This document shows positions 10,169 to 21,132 of a stretch of DNA of 64,000 nt, piece after piece. The stretch is from Apium graveolens (Eukaryota > Streptophyta > Magnoliopsida > Apiales > Apiaceae), in contig NC_133650.1 of assembly GCF_009905375.1 (NCBI RefSeq), forward strand, positions 150,022,125 to 150,086,124, read 5' to 3'. The position numbers and the translations under genes are program-made. Within the stretch, counting starts at the first letter, position 1. Every line of letters starts with the position of its first letter. The notes below the pieces were generated by a model. That model made no database searches. It saw only the letters and a program-made list of their open reading frames with translations, and was not told the DNA's origin.

Positions 10169-12400
10169 TTAGACCTTCTTCGGAACCCAAACTTGGTTGG
10201 GCCCGGCATACTTGTAGAATTGTCCTTTGTCAGGCAAAACAACATTTTTAATTTTAACGATCTCAACATCCTCAATGACTGAACATTTGACCTTGTAAAC
10301 AGCCTTAACAAATTTCTGTTTAAGCTTAGGCACAAATGTCTCCTTTCTAGCCTTAGAAGGACTAGCAGTCTTGGACCTATCATGCTTCTTGTTATTCACA
10401 TGCTGACGAGTAGTACTCTTATTATTAGACACATGCTTACCATTAAAATAAGCATACATCATATTAAAAGCACAAGACATACAATTAGAAACACCACATG
10501 CTTTATGAGAGTGATTAACAGCAGGTAATTTATGCATGGTAGACATGACATTATTGTTATCCAACTCATGTGTGTCTGAGTTAGTCTCAGTTGCTTTCAC
10601 AACTTTGACTGGAACTTTCGACTCACTTGAATTGGAAACAATCTTCTCATAAGCATGATCCTCAGCACGTATTTCTTCTTGAATAACAGAAGAGGTCGCA
10701 TCAAATGGTTCAGCAATTGATGCTTTATAGAGGGGTTCATCAACACCCTTAAGCACATGTGGTACTTCCCTCCCTTTAGCACAGACATGAGGAGGGGAGT
10801 TTATGCCTAATTCTCCAATAACAGCATTGTAATCATATCCTATTCCAGATGTTTGATTAACAGCTTGCTTACTGTAGAACTCTTTAGCCTTCGAACAAGA
10901 ATTGAAGTAGGCTCTAACCTTAGTCTCAAGACCGGTGATCTTGTCTTTGAGAATAGTTTCGAGTTTTCTATAACAGTCAACTCTATTCTCTAGAAAAGAT
11001 ACCTGTTCTTTTAATTTGTCTTGATTAATATGCACAAGTCTTAATTCATTGACCTCTTTCTCAAGGTCTGTGATCTTTAAACTTAACAGTTCATTATCAC
11101 GACGTGCACAATCTAAGTTACCTCTTAGATGATAAACCATTTCAGCATCAGAAAATTTTACCTCTATTCTTGACGATGAAGCTTTTCCATCAATAGCCAT
11201 AAGAGCAAGATTTCCTTCATCTTCATCTTCACTGTCAGTATCATCCCAGCTTCTTCCCTTTGCCAGATAAGCCCTTTCAGAGTTCTTTCTTACTTGCTTT
11301 GGCTTCCTACATTCTGTGGCAAAGTGTCCCAACTCATTGCAGTTATAGCATCTAATGGTGCTTCGATCAACCATCCCTGTTTTGTACCCACCACTGCTGG
11401 TGTTAGAGGATGAAGATCCACCTTTCTGGAATTTGTTGTAGTTGGACTTGTACTTAAGCTTGGGATTCCTCCTGAATCTGACATGGGAGAATCTCTTGAC
11501 AATTTGGGCCATTGATTCATCTTCCAATTGCTCCAGCTCTTCCAAGGAATAAAAATCATCACTTGATTGATTTGTAGTAGGAGGATCATATTCTGCTACT
11601 AACTCATTTTCCTCACCCTTGGAAAACTGTACCATTCTTTCTAACTGTTGAGATTGTTGTTGTTGTTGACCTTCAGCTACAAGTGCAGTAGATGTGCTGA
11701 CCATTCTATCCTTCCCGTAGACTTCCTTCTGTTGAATCTGCTCCAACTCATAGGTTTTTAACACTCCATAGAGCCTGTCCAAAGAAATCTCACTCAGATC
11801 TCTAGCTTCTCTAATGGCAGTGATTCTATGTTCAAGATGAGCTGGCAGTGTTAAAAGGAACTTTTTGTTGACCTCCCTGATTGAATAATACTTTCCATTG
11901 ATGTTCAGGTTGTTGATCAACGCATTGTACCTCTCAAACACTTCAGTAATTCCTTCTCCTGGATTTGATTTGAAATGTTCATATTCAGAGGTTAGGATTT
12001 CCAACTTGTTCTCCCTAACTTCCTCTGTGCCTTCATTAATCACCTCAATAGTTTCCCACATGTGTTTGGAATTTTTACAGTTCATCACATGTCTGTTCAT
12101 CAAGGGATCAAGGGAATCAATTAATATTAATTGAAGGCTGGCATCCAAGGAGGCTTCTTCCTTCTCAGCAGGAGTAAAATCTTCAGGCTCTTTTGGATAG
12201 GTTCTAGCTTCAGTAGTCACCACACCATCTATTATTACCTCCGGTTCAATAACCATCGGAGTTTTTATACCCTTCTTTAACAAGTTTGAATATTTGGGAT
12301 TTGCAACTTGTAAAAATAATAGCATCTTCTTCTTCCACATGATATAATTCTCTTTATCAAATTGTGGAATTTTAACGGTTCCAACTTTATGTGAAGTCAT
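10169..12400 (-). CDS. gag: Element I Gag polyprotein, intact
   Basis: 743 codons from an ATG at 12400 (MTSHKVGTVKIPQFD). The frame is open 15 codons further upstream, but this start matches the usual copia Gag beginning. Residues about 10-230 form the capsid-like Gag domain (MWKKKMLLFLQ, LEHRITAIREARDLSEISLDR-type blocks). A Q-rich stretch follows, and a zinc knuckle C-x2-C-x4-H-x4-C (CYNCNELGHFATEC) lies at residues about 351-364. Next are an acidic segment (DDTDSEDEDEG), a coiled coil at about 420-510, and a basic C-terminus ending WVPKKV. The family forms the cytoplasmic particle and packages RNA. It ends exactly where the protease should begin in frame, so Gag is made without Pol. This is the only long intact coding region in the window. 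Confidence 0.88.
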   Translation of the reverse strand: MTSHKVGTVKIPQFDKENYIMWKKKMLLFLQVANPKYSNLLKKGIKTPMVIEPEVIIDGVVTTEARTYPKEPEDFTPAEKEEASLDASLQLILIDSLDPLMNRHVMNCKNSKHMWETIEVINEGTEEVRENKLEILTSEYEHFKSNPGEGITEVFERYNALINNLNINGKYYSIREVNKKFLLTLPAHLEHRITAIREARDLSEISLDRLYGVLKTYELEQIQQKEVYGKDRMVSTSTALVAEGQQQQQSQQLERMVQFSKGEENELVAEYDPPTTNQSSDDFYSLEELEQLEDESMAQIVKRFSHVRFRRNPKLKYKSNYNKFQKGGSSSSNTSSGGYKTGMVDRSTIRCYNCNELGHFATECRKPKQVRKNSERAYLAKGRSWDDTDSEDEDEGNLALMAIDGKASSSRIEVKFSDAEMVYHLRGNLDCARRDNELLSLKITDLEKEVNELRLVHINQDKLKEQVSFLENRVDCYRKLETILKDKITGLETKVRAYFNSCSKAKEFYSKQAVNQTSGIGYDYNAVIGELGINSPPHVCAKGREVPHVLKGVDEPLYKASIAEPFDATSSVIQEEIRAEDHAYEKIVSNSSESKVPVKVVKATETNSDTHELDNNNVMSTMHKLPAVNHSHKACGVSNCMSCAFNMMYAYFNGKHVSNNKSTTRQHVNNKKHDRSKTASPSKARKETFVPKLKQKFVKAVYKVKCSVIEDVEIVKIKNVVLPDKGQFYKYAGPNQVWVPKKV

Positions 12401-12480
12401 TATGAATTTTTGAATAAATAAAAATTCAAGGAGTTGAAAAATCACAAAAGTCTAGGATCTTGATTTGTTCGTTAATCAGA

Positions 12481-12494
12481 AGGCTCTGATACCA
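12481..12494 (-). other. Element I primer-binding site
   Basis: On the minus strand, TGGTATCAGAGCCT is complementary to the 3' end of initiator tRNA-Met. It lies two bases from the LTR edge at 12497. Confidence 0.9.
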
Positions 12495-12496
12495 AT

Positions 12497-13817
12497 TGTT
12501 AGGTCCCAATGTGTTTGTAGAAGGGGGGGTTGAATACAAACAGTACCGAATAATCGAATTAAATGCGGAATAAAAAAATGTGAAACAAAATTCAAGTTAA
12601 ATAAGAATATTATTAAACTTGAAAGGTGTTACAACAACTGTATCGATTACAAGGAATTAATCTCAAATTAATTATCACAAATTTAGAATAAATTCGACAT
12701 GAACTTTTTCTATTTTTGCAATAATTAGAATCAAATGCTAAACGCGATTTGAGATTAAGTTCTAGGGATTTTAATCCGCTAGATTGTTACACAAGAACAA
12801 GATAAAGATTTCTAGTTGATTGGATTTAACTTTGCAATCTAGAAATTGATCTTTGAATTTCAGCAGAGAACAATGAAATATTTCTTAGGCGGCTGCTGTG
12901 TTCTTGTATTTTTTTCAGTTCTTCTGTTTGAATGATAGATAATTGAAAGAAGGTCTTCTGCTTCTTTTTAAATCAACAGCCGAAATGTTAAGCTGGTATG
13001 ACAATCCTTTTTGCTCAGCAAGACTTTCGGTAGGACTATCTTTTGAACTAGCAAGACTATCAGAATGAACTAGCATGACAATCAGAATGAACTAGCAAGA
13101 CAATCCTCCTCCTAGTGTAACTTTCGGTGAGACTATTGAAAATGGCCTAGCATGACAATCGGTATGACAATCCTGATTGTCATGCTAGTTCATTTTCAAT
13201 TGTCTTGTTGATTTAATGCAGATTTTAATCCAATTTAAATTCTGAAAATTCCTAAAATTAATTCAGAATTAATTAATCAATTAATTCAATTAATAAATAA
13301 ATTATTCTTCGCAGATATAATTTATTTTCTTAATTAAATTAGATGACTTAATTAATTAATAGAGAATTAATTCTAGTCTTCAACAACACCCATCCTTCTG
13401 CAGATCTTCTGAAAATCACTGAAAATTATGAATCAATTCCACCACTTCAATGTTGACACTCGATGTACTGTCTGGTTCATGAGTGACTAACTTCCGTGAC
13501 GTTTCTTCATGTCTTGACTTTGACACTTTGATTTTCTTCAGATTAAATCCTTGTAATTAATGATACTCTGACGAGATCTCTGTCACTTGATTAAATCCAC
13601 GATCTTGATTTATATCACTGAGGCATGATCAATTTCTTGAACTTCTTCCAGTAAATTAATTCCTCAAGTCTGTAGATGAACCTTGTTTCTGAATCCTTTG
13701 ACAGATATTACTTTGCGAGATCTCTCTGACGGTCGATCCACTATTTACTTATTACATTCTTATTTGAGTTGAGTTGAATCCTCGAATATACAAATAGGCT
13801 ATGACATATGACTTACA
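12497..13817 (-). repeat. Element I 5' LTR (right copy)
   Basis: 1321 bp, same length as the left copy and almost identical. It carries the promoter side of the minus-strand element. The hairpin copy is at about 13129-13206. Confidence 0.93.
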
Positions 13818-13822
13818 GAAAC

Positions 13823-14515
13823 CATGTCCGAAGAATAGTTTCGAGTGATGATGTCCTCTTAAAAGCTCATAAAGATAATTGTGCTTTAGTCCTGTAGACA
13901 GATTTGTTCCTGCACAATTATAAGGTTGAGTGGATGATCAAGAATATAAGATGTTGATTAAATTAATGGTCAGAAAATAATTTAATTAATGGACATGCGA
14001 TATCTTAAACATGGCGAATTTAATAAGCAAATAATATGGGAGCTGAGTTAAATAATTAATTTACGGAATTAGGAAAGGTAGTGCAAATATTAATTCTATA
14101 GTGGATTGAATTAATATTTAATGACATTGGGATTGGCTCAGAATGTCATTAGGAGGCCCAAACTAATTATCCATGATCCCTACTGTAGCCTAAAAATATT
14201 CTAATTCTCGTGAAGCCAAAATAGAGGTGTGCGTGCATGTGTGTGTGAGAAAACAAAAAATAACATCCTAGGATTTGAGAGAGGTAAACATTTTTCTCAA
14301 GGTGCCAGCTAGGGTTTTGGATTTTCGGAGCTATCAGGAGAGGTAAACCTTGGGAGATCGAAGCCCACACTTCGTCTAAAGAGAATCGAGGAGTACAATA
14401 GAAGACGTGGATTTGAATCGCTTGCGCTGTAGCGATTAAGGTTAACGTTCTGTTCGTACTCTCTATAGAAAAATTCATATCATAAAACACAGGGCCGAGA
14501 TCCGTTGTCCCAACA
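13823..14515 (+). repeat. Element A 5' LTR, second part
   Basis: Continues the LTR after element I and its second gaaac at 13818-13822. The place matching the TATA box of the 3' LTR (about 14190-14200) reads CCTAAAAATA instead of CCTATAAATA. The LTR ends ...CCCAACA, followed by the PBS. Confidence 0.88.
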
Positions 14516-14517
14516 AT

Positions 14518-14530
14518 TGGCATCAGAGCC
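14518..14530 (+). other. Element A primer-binding site
   Basis: TGGCATCAGAGCC, a one-base variant of the initiator tRNA-Met complement, two bases after the LTR end. Confidence 0.85.
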
Positions 14531-15953
14531 TGGTTCAAGTTTCTGCGTTTTATGATATGAAGTCCATGTCATAATTATATATACATGTATATAGTGGTAT
14601 GCTTGTATTGATTCTGTGATGCAGGTTGGTATTCACTATTATAGCCATGTTTTAATTATGTGTTAAGATCCCACGTGGTTTAATCATGGTTATTTTATTA
14701 TGGTTAAGATCCCATGTGGTTTATCATGGTTTTGTTATAAATCACGAGGGTTGATCGTGATAGTCTTTTCTATTCCGGTTTTGTAATCTTGTAGTCTCAA
14801 TTTGTAATTGATCAAGGTTATGATCTGATGTAATAGAATAGACTAGTTCAGCTGTATTAAGTTGTATGTAATTATAGTAGTGATTAAGAGATTAAGCTGC
14901 AAGAAATAGAGATTTTCCGCTGCTGCATTCTATTTTCGGGGAGCTTCATTGTTGTGGCTACAGACTTTGCATATGACACCCGTTGATCAGGACATCCATT
15001 GATAAAGACATCAGTTGATGAGGACATCCGTTGATGAGGACGTCCCTTGATGAGGACATCCGTTGATCAGGACATCCATTGATGAGGACATCTGTTGATC
15101 AGGACATTTATTGATCAAGACATCAGTTGATGAGGACATCCGTTGATGATGACATCCGTTGATCAGGACATCCGTTGATCAGGACATCCGTTGATCAGCT
15201 TATATAAGGCCATAATAGTGAATGAGCTTTATTAGTTTCTGCTGATCTTGATTATTGCTACTATGTATTTTTTGTCTGTGTTATTATGCCATGTGATACT
15301 AACCCCAGCATGCTAGAATGGCATGGACATATGAATGTTTTAAATGCTTTAATCATGCGAATATGTTGTTATGTTATGTGTTCTTTGTTGTTTACAGATT
15401 ACATGTGGAATTCAAAGAAATAACATAGGACGATGCATCTAGATTAAAATCCTCAAAGTAAATACTAAGTGGGAGAGGGAATTGATATGAAATCAAATCC
15501 CATGGTCTCTATTGTTGTTTGTATGTGATTGAACATAGAGACAAATATAAATTATATATACGTCACCCATCGTGACATGTAATTTATGGTGTCTGGAATG
15601 TTAAAGAGATTACTAGAACAAACTTCTTAAATTAATAACGAATATTGGAAGGCATACATGTCACCCATTATGGTGTACCAAGTTTCATAGATTTCGGATA
15701 ATTATAAGATAATGGTATACACTTAGCTATGAAAAATAATATTGACCACCCCAATGTGGCGTATTATTTAGTAATAGGACCGAAGTAACATTTAAAATTT
15801 AGGTGGTATACATGTCACCCATCGTGACATACCAGAAACTTATGGTGTTTAAATGTTAGGGCATTAATTTTAATAATTGTTAGAGGAACCAATATGACTT
15901 AATATTTATGCACCCTTTATTTGTTATATGATGTTTTTATGCATGATTCTTAG
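14531..15953 (+). other. Element A untranslated leader
   Basis: No gene. Contains repeated short phrases ('tcaccca(t)cgtgacat', 'gatcccatgtggttta') at about 14660-14740 and 15560-15830, and the 16-bp minisatellite described separately. Confidence 0.7.
14982..15198 (+). repeat. 16-bp minisatellite, 13.6 copies, followed by a TATA-like box
   Basis: Thirteen full units of consensus GTTGATCAGGACATCC plus a 9-base partial unit, in exact 16-bp register from 14982. Units differ by one to four bases (GATCAGG or GATGAGG core). A TATA-like CTTATATAAGG follows at once at about 15197-15207. Confidence 0.95.
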
Positions 15954-16765
15954 GATACAAAGGGGTTTAATCCACTATTCACCATACTTAAGGTTAAGAA
16001 ACCTATTGGGCCTAACTATATTGAACGAAAACAAAATTTGGATATTGTGTTGACTGCTGAGGAGTACAAGTTTTGCACTCATGAACCCAAGCCAGATCAG
16101 CCTGCTGTTGATGCTCCTAAAGATGAGAAAGAGTATTATAAGCGATGGATTAAGGCTGATAAGATGTCGCTATGTTACATTCTGGCAGTAATGTCGGGTG
16201 TTTTGCAGCATCAACATCAGTCTATGGCCATAACTTCAGATATGCTATTTAATCCCAAGGAACTTTTTGGAGATCAGAATAGGGCTGCTACGCAAGTAGC
16301 CATACAGGCTTTAATGAACACTCAGGTGACTGAAGGAACCCCTGTAAGGGATCATGTTCTCAAGATGATGTCTCATATGAATGAGATAGAGATCCTTGGT
16401 TCTGAACTTGACGGGGAAACCCAGATTGACATTGTTCTCATGAGCTTGCCTAAGAGTTTTGAGGAGTTTCACTTGAATTACAACATGAACAAGAGGTTGT
16501 ATAGTCTCGCGGAACTTCTGACAGAACTTCAGGCAGATGAAGGATTATTTCGGCATAATGTTCAAGTGAATATGGTTGAGAAAGATTCTTCCACTAAACC
16601 GAAAGGTAAGAAAAAGAAGAAAAAGGCTCAGACACTGAAAGCTGTGAATGCAGTGGGAGTTCAAGGTGGTGTGAAAAAGCCTAAGGGAAAGTGCTTCATG
16701 TGCAAGCAGTCAGGTCACTAGAAATATGATTGTCCTCTTCCTAAGAAGATAAATAATAGTGGTAT
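15954..16765 (+). pseudogene. gag: Element A gag, decayed
   Basis: The frame is coding-like after an in-frame stop at 15951-15953: FNPLFTILK, GPNYIERKQNLDIVL, a central Gag domain with the classic phrases LMNTQVTEGTPVRDHVLKMM and NYNMNKRLYSLAELLTELQ, a lysine-rich run, then a zinc knuckle C-x2-C-x4-H-x4-C (CFMCKQSGH) with a stop codon inside it at 16719-16721. The start codon is lost. This is the standard short copia Gag of about 270 codons. Open part 16038-16721. Confidence 0.85.
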
Positions 16766-17866
16766 ATCTCTTTCTCTAGTTACAAAAACATATTTAGTGG
16801 CTATATCTACGATCACTTGGTGTGTAGATATAGGAGCCACTGATCATGTTTGTAATTCTATGCAGGATCCAGAATTCTTAGAGATGGTGAGATATACGTG
16901 TTCATGGGAGATGCTACGAAAGTGGCAGTAGTTGCAGTAGGAGTTATTCATTTATCTTTTGGTTCTGATAGGATTTTGGTTTTGAAGAATTGTCATTATG
17001 TACCTTCATTTAGAAGAAATCTAATTTCGGTTTCTAAGGTTGCTATTAATGGTTATAATATTTATTTGGATCATAATGTTTCTATTATGATGAATAAACG
17101 AATTATATGTTCTGGTACATTGTAAGACAATTTTTATATAATTAATCCTAGTCAACTTGCACTACAACTACAATATAGGGAATTGAATAACACATCTTCT
17201 ACATCTATTAAAAGAAATGAACCTTCTAGTTTGAACCAAACATATCTTTGGCACTTGAGATTAGGTCATATTAAATTGAGAAGGATTCAAAGACTCGTAG
17301 TACACGGGCCTTTAAGCTCATTGGCAGTGGAGCCATTTCCAGTTTGTGAATCCTGCTTAGAAGGTGAAATGACTAATAGGCATTTCAAGGCAGAGGTGAA
17401 TAGAGCCAAAGAAGTGTTAGAATCGGTTCACACTAATTTATGTGGAACCATGAATATCCAAGCAAGAGGTGGTTATGAGTATTTCGTCACATTCATTGAT
17501 GATTATTCAAGATATGGGTACGTTTATTTGTTGCGCCGTAAGTCTGAGTGCTTTGAGAAATTCAAAGAGTACAAAGCTAAAATGAAGAAGCGACTTGGTA
17601 AAAGTATCAAGTCACTACGATCAGATCTTGGAGGCGAATACTTGCTTGGAGAATTTAGGGAATATTTATCATAGAATGGGATAGAATCCTAGTTGACTCC
17701 CAACAGAATGGTGTGGCAGAAAGAAGGAACCAGACTCTTTTAGAGAGTGTTAGATCGATGATGAGTTACTCAGATTTACCCCAGTCATTTTTAGGACATG
17801 CCTTAGAAACAGTAGCTTATCTTCTGAACCTAGTACCTTCTAAATAGGTTCCTAAAACCCCCTTAG
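16766..17866 (+). pseudogene. Element A protease and integrase, decayed
   Basis: The protease remnant WCVDIGATDHVCNS (about 16815-16860) has Asp-Ile-Gly in place of the active-site D-T/S-G. After frameshifts follow LKNCHYVPSFRRNLISVS, the pre-integrase block with YLWHLRLGH (about 17240) and a CESC zinc pair, then the integrase core: ESVHTNLCG, GGYEYFVTFIDDYSRYGYVYLL (first catalytic Asp), SLRSDLGGEY (second Asp). Stops and a deletion remove the part after 17674, although the third catalytic region (Q-N-G-V-A-E-R-type) can still be seen in another frame near 17700-17730. Confidence 0.82.
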
Positions 17867-18956
17867 AATTGTGGATCGGAGACAAACCGATTCTAAGACA
17901 CATTTGGATATGGGGTTGTCCAGCACATGTGTTGAACAGGAACGCGAATAAGTTAGAATCTCGTACAGAAGTAAGGCTGTTTGTAGGCTACCCCATGGGA
18001 ACAAAAGGTTATTTATTTTATAGTCCAAAGAATCGGGATGTCATTGTAAGCACCAATGCTAGATTCTTAGAGTAAGACTATATAATGAATCACAAACCCA
18101 TGAGTAGTGTTGTTTTAGAGGAACTAGTGGGAGGGACAGATAATACCCAAAATCCGATAGTACAAGTAGCACAACCATAACAAAATGTACAACCTGTCAC
18201 TAATACCACACCAGTGCCTCGTTGTAGTGGGAGGGTTGTTCGTCAGCCTAATAGATTCATGTTTTTAGGAGAGTCTTTGGACTTGGTCTCTGGTGAACAT
18301 GATGATGATCCCTGGACATACGAAGATGCACTGCAAGGCAAAGATGCAGATCTTTGGCAAAAGGAAATGGAATATGAGATGGAATCGATGTATTCTAATC
18401 AGGTCTGGGAGCTCGTAGAACCACCCAAAGGTGTAAAACACATTGAATGTAAGTGGAACTACAAGAAAAAGAGGGGATCAGATAAAAGGGTGAAAGCCTG
18501 GAAAGTAAGACTTATTGTGAAAGGGTATACTTAGAAAGAAGGTATCGATTATGAGGAAACCTTTTCTCCAGTTGTCATGCTTAAGTCAATCCGTATTCTT
18601 TTATCTATAGCAGCTCATCTTGATTATTAGATTTGGAAAATGGATGTCAAGATAGCTTTCCTTAATATAAGTCTTGAAGAAACCATCTATATGTAGCAAC
18701 TAGAGGAATTTATTAAGGAAGGTCAAGATCATCTTGTATGTAAGCTTAAGAAGTCTATTTATAGACTTAAACAAGCTTCTAGGTATTGGAACATTCATTT
18801 TGATCAGGCAGCCCAGTCGTATTGGTTTGATCAAAGTTTAAGCGAAGCATGCGTGTATAAGAGATGTGAGGGAAATGCAGTGGTTTTTCTAGTGCTATAT
18901 ATTGATGACATTTTGCTCATTGGAAAAATTGTTAAGATATTTTCTTCAATAAAGGC
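17867..18956 (+). pseudogene. Element A reverse transcriptase, decayed
   Basis: Open pieces at 17869-18075 (KLESRTEVRLFVGYPMGTKGYLFYSP) and 18214-18534 (LWQKEMEYEMESMYSNQVWELVEPP, HIECKWNYKKK, the usual copia RT entry). Then, with stops at about 18532, 18628 and 18694, come SPVVMLKSIRILLSIAAH, KMDVKIAFLN, SIYRLKQASR and LYIDDILLIG (catalytic Y-x-D-D read as YIDD, about 18898-18915). All RT blocks are present in order but not readable through. Confidence 0.85.
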
Positions 18957-19870
18957 ATGGTTGTTCAAACAATTCAAAATGAAGGACTTAGTGAAGCGGC
19001 ATACATCCTTGGGATCAAAGTAATAAGGGATCGTAAGAAAAGGATATTGGCTTTATCTCAAGAGCCCTACATATATGATGTATTAGATCGTTTTAACATG
19101 CAAGACTCCAAGAAGGGTAATTTACCTTTCAGACATGGAGTTTCTCTATCAAAGAGTCAGTGTCCTTCGACAACTAAGGAGATAGAGAAAATGAAGGCAG
19201 TTCCTTATGCTTCAGCATGTGGAAGCCTAATGTATGCCATGTTATGTACGAAGGAGTATATGTTAGTTTACAAGTTAGCAGATACCAGTCTAACCCATGA
19301 TAGGAACATTGGAGTACAGTATAAACAATACTCAAGTACTTGTATAGGACTAAGGAGTATGTGTTAGTTTACAGGTCCTCAGACTTATTGCCTTTGGGAT
19401 ATATCGATTCAGATTTCCAAACAGATAGGGATAATAGAAAGTCCACCTTAGGATGTGTTTTTACCATGGGAGGTGGAGCAGTAGTATGGAGGAGTGTAAA
19501 GCAGAAATGCATTGTAGACTCAACCATGGAAGCCGAATATGTTGCAGCCTCTGAGGTAGCCAAAGAGGCTATATGGTTCCAAAACTTCCTGCTGGATTTG
19601 GATGTAGTTCCTAATTTGCCATGGAAAATCATGATTTATTGTGATAATACTGGAGCAGTGGTGAATACCAAGGAGCCACGGGCCCATAAGGCAGTGAAAC
19701 ACATAGAGCGTAAGTATCACCTCATACGGAAGTTCGTTAAGCGAGGAGATATTATTGTGGCTGATATAGCGTCAAAGGATAACTGGGCAGATCCTTTCAC
19801 GAAGAGCTTACCAGCTAAGGCTTTTCAGGAGCACGTGAAAGCGATAGGAGTCAGACACTTGGTCACATAG
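18957..19870 (+). pseudogene. Element A RT tail and RNase H, decayed
   Basis: 18957-19367 reads the RT thumb (EAAYILGIKVIRDRKKRIL, VPYASACGSLMYAML). A frameshifted SRYQSNP/ILKYL block follows near 19280-19340, then 19340-19870 holds a nearly intact RNase H: YIDSDFQTDRDNRKS, VVWRSVKQKCIVDSTMEAEY, YCDNTGAVVN, and ASKDNWADPFTKSLPAKAF near the end. The stop at 19868-19870 lies about 75 bases before the 3' LTR, the normal arrangement. Confidence 0.85.
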
Positions 19871-19935
19871 TTATATAGTTGGTGGTGGATTGATTGTAAT
19901 AAACACTGATATACTCAAAGAATATCTTAAGTATA

Positions 19936-19945
19936 AATGGGAGAA
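19936..19945 (+). other. Element A polypurine tract
   Basis: AATGGGAGAA directly before the 3' LTR TG at 19946. Confidence 0.85.
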
Positions 19946-21127
19946 TGTTAGGGTATATACTGAACTATTTTTTTGAAGTATATAATAATCTTTTGAGAAT
20001 CTTGAATGCATGTTTTCACAATGTCTGTATATTATATATTGTAGACAATCTAGTATCAAATGGGATTGTAGAAGATTAGATTGTCAGACTCCTTATATAA
20101 TATAGTAAAGGTTCATAGTCTAAGTGGTGTTAGACAAACCACTGGAATGACCGATGTATTATTTAGAAATAGTTTATCTTGACTATTGAATAATGCTTAT
20201 GTATATTGAACAGGATCGAAATAGTAGAATAGTTTTTTTATTCTAACAATAAAGAAGAACTAAGATTCTACGATATTATTTTTGCTTAGGTTCTTAATCC
20301 GGATATAGTGATTATCACTTGTATTTAATGCACATGCCTTGGTTCATGCAATAAGTAATTTATTTTAAATTGTGAATTTATGTATTTGGCAATGACATTA
20401 TATACAGAGTGAGATATTGACTATAAAAGGAAACCATGTCCGAAGAATAGTTTCGGGTGATGATGTCCTCTTGAAAGCTTATAAAGATAATTGTGCTTTA
20501 GTCCTGCAAGCATATTTGTTTTTGCAAAATTATAAGGTTGAGTGGATGATCAAGGATATAAGATGTTGATTAAATTAATTGTCAAAAATCAATATAATTA
20601 ATGGACATGCGATATCTTAAACATGGGGAATTTAATAAGCAAATAATATGGGAGCTAAATTAAATAACTAATTTACGGAATTAGGAAAGGTAGTGCAAAT
20701 ATTAATTCTTTAATGGATTGAATTTATATTTAATGACATTGGGCTTGGCTCAGAATGTCATTAGGAGGCCCGACCTACTTAGCCATGATCCCTACTTTAG
20801 CCTATAAATATTCTAATTCTCCTGAAGCCAAAATAGAGGTGTGCGTGCATGTGTGTGCGAGAACACAGAAAATAACATCCTAGGGTTTGAGAGAGGAAAA
20901 CGTTATTCTCAAGGAGCCAGCTAGGGTTTTGGATTTTCGGAGGTATCAGGAGAGGTAAACCTTGGGAGATTGAAGCCCACACTTCGTCCAAGGAGAATCG
21001 AGGAATACAGTAGAAGACGTGGATTTGAATTGCTTGCGCCATAGCAGTTAAGGTTAATGTTTTGTTTGAACTCTCTATTGAAAAATTCATATCATAAAAT
21101 GCAGGGCCGAGATCCATTGTCTCAACA
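19946..21127 (+). repeat. Element A 3' LTR
   Basis: 1182 bp, TG...CA, uninterrupted. A TATA box CCTATAAATA lies at 20801-20810. Followed by the TSD gcttc at 21128-21132. Confidence 0.92.
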
Positions 21128-21132
21128 GCTTC

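Larger units (their letters stand above)
6323..13817 (-). mobile_element. Element I: very young, gag-only Ty1/copia element (SIRE/Maximus-like)
   Basis: 7495 bp on the minus strand. Both LTRs are 1321 bp (6323-7643 and 12497-13817) and differ by only three substitutions that I can find. The PBS is at 12481-12494 and the PPT at 7644-7656, with TSD gaaac. The interior encodes a long intact Gag and a broken protease remnant; integrase, reverse transcriptase and RNase H are absent. Long LTRs and a long Gag with coiled coil suggest the SIRE/Maximus lineage, but that is by appearance only. Near-identical LTRs show recent movement, so the missing enzymes must have come from another element. Confidence 0.92.
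5832..21127 (+). mobile_element. Element A: Ty1/copia LTR retrotransposon, decayed, hosting element I
   Basis: The LTR pair is 5832-14515 (split by element I) and 19946-21127, flanked by a perfect 5-bp TSD gcttc. The PBS is at 14518-14530 and the PPT at 19936-19945. The domain order is gag, protease, integrase, reverse transcriptase, RNase H, which defines Ty1/copia. Without element I and its TSD copy the element would be about 7.8 kb. The LTRs differ at about 20 positions in the first 190 bases compared, and the coding region has many stops and indels, so this is an old copy. It sits inside an exon of the region B gene. Confidence 0.92.

Noticed and set aside
12481..12494. Possible tRNA gene fragment
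   Set aside because: Only the tRNA 3'-end complement is present next to an LTR; it is a primer-binding site.
14982..15198. Possible CRISPR-like array
   Set aside because: Units are contiguous with no unique spacers, and the context is a plant retrotransposon.
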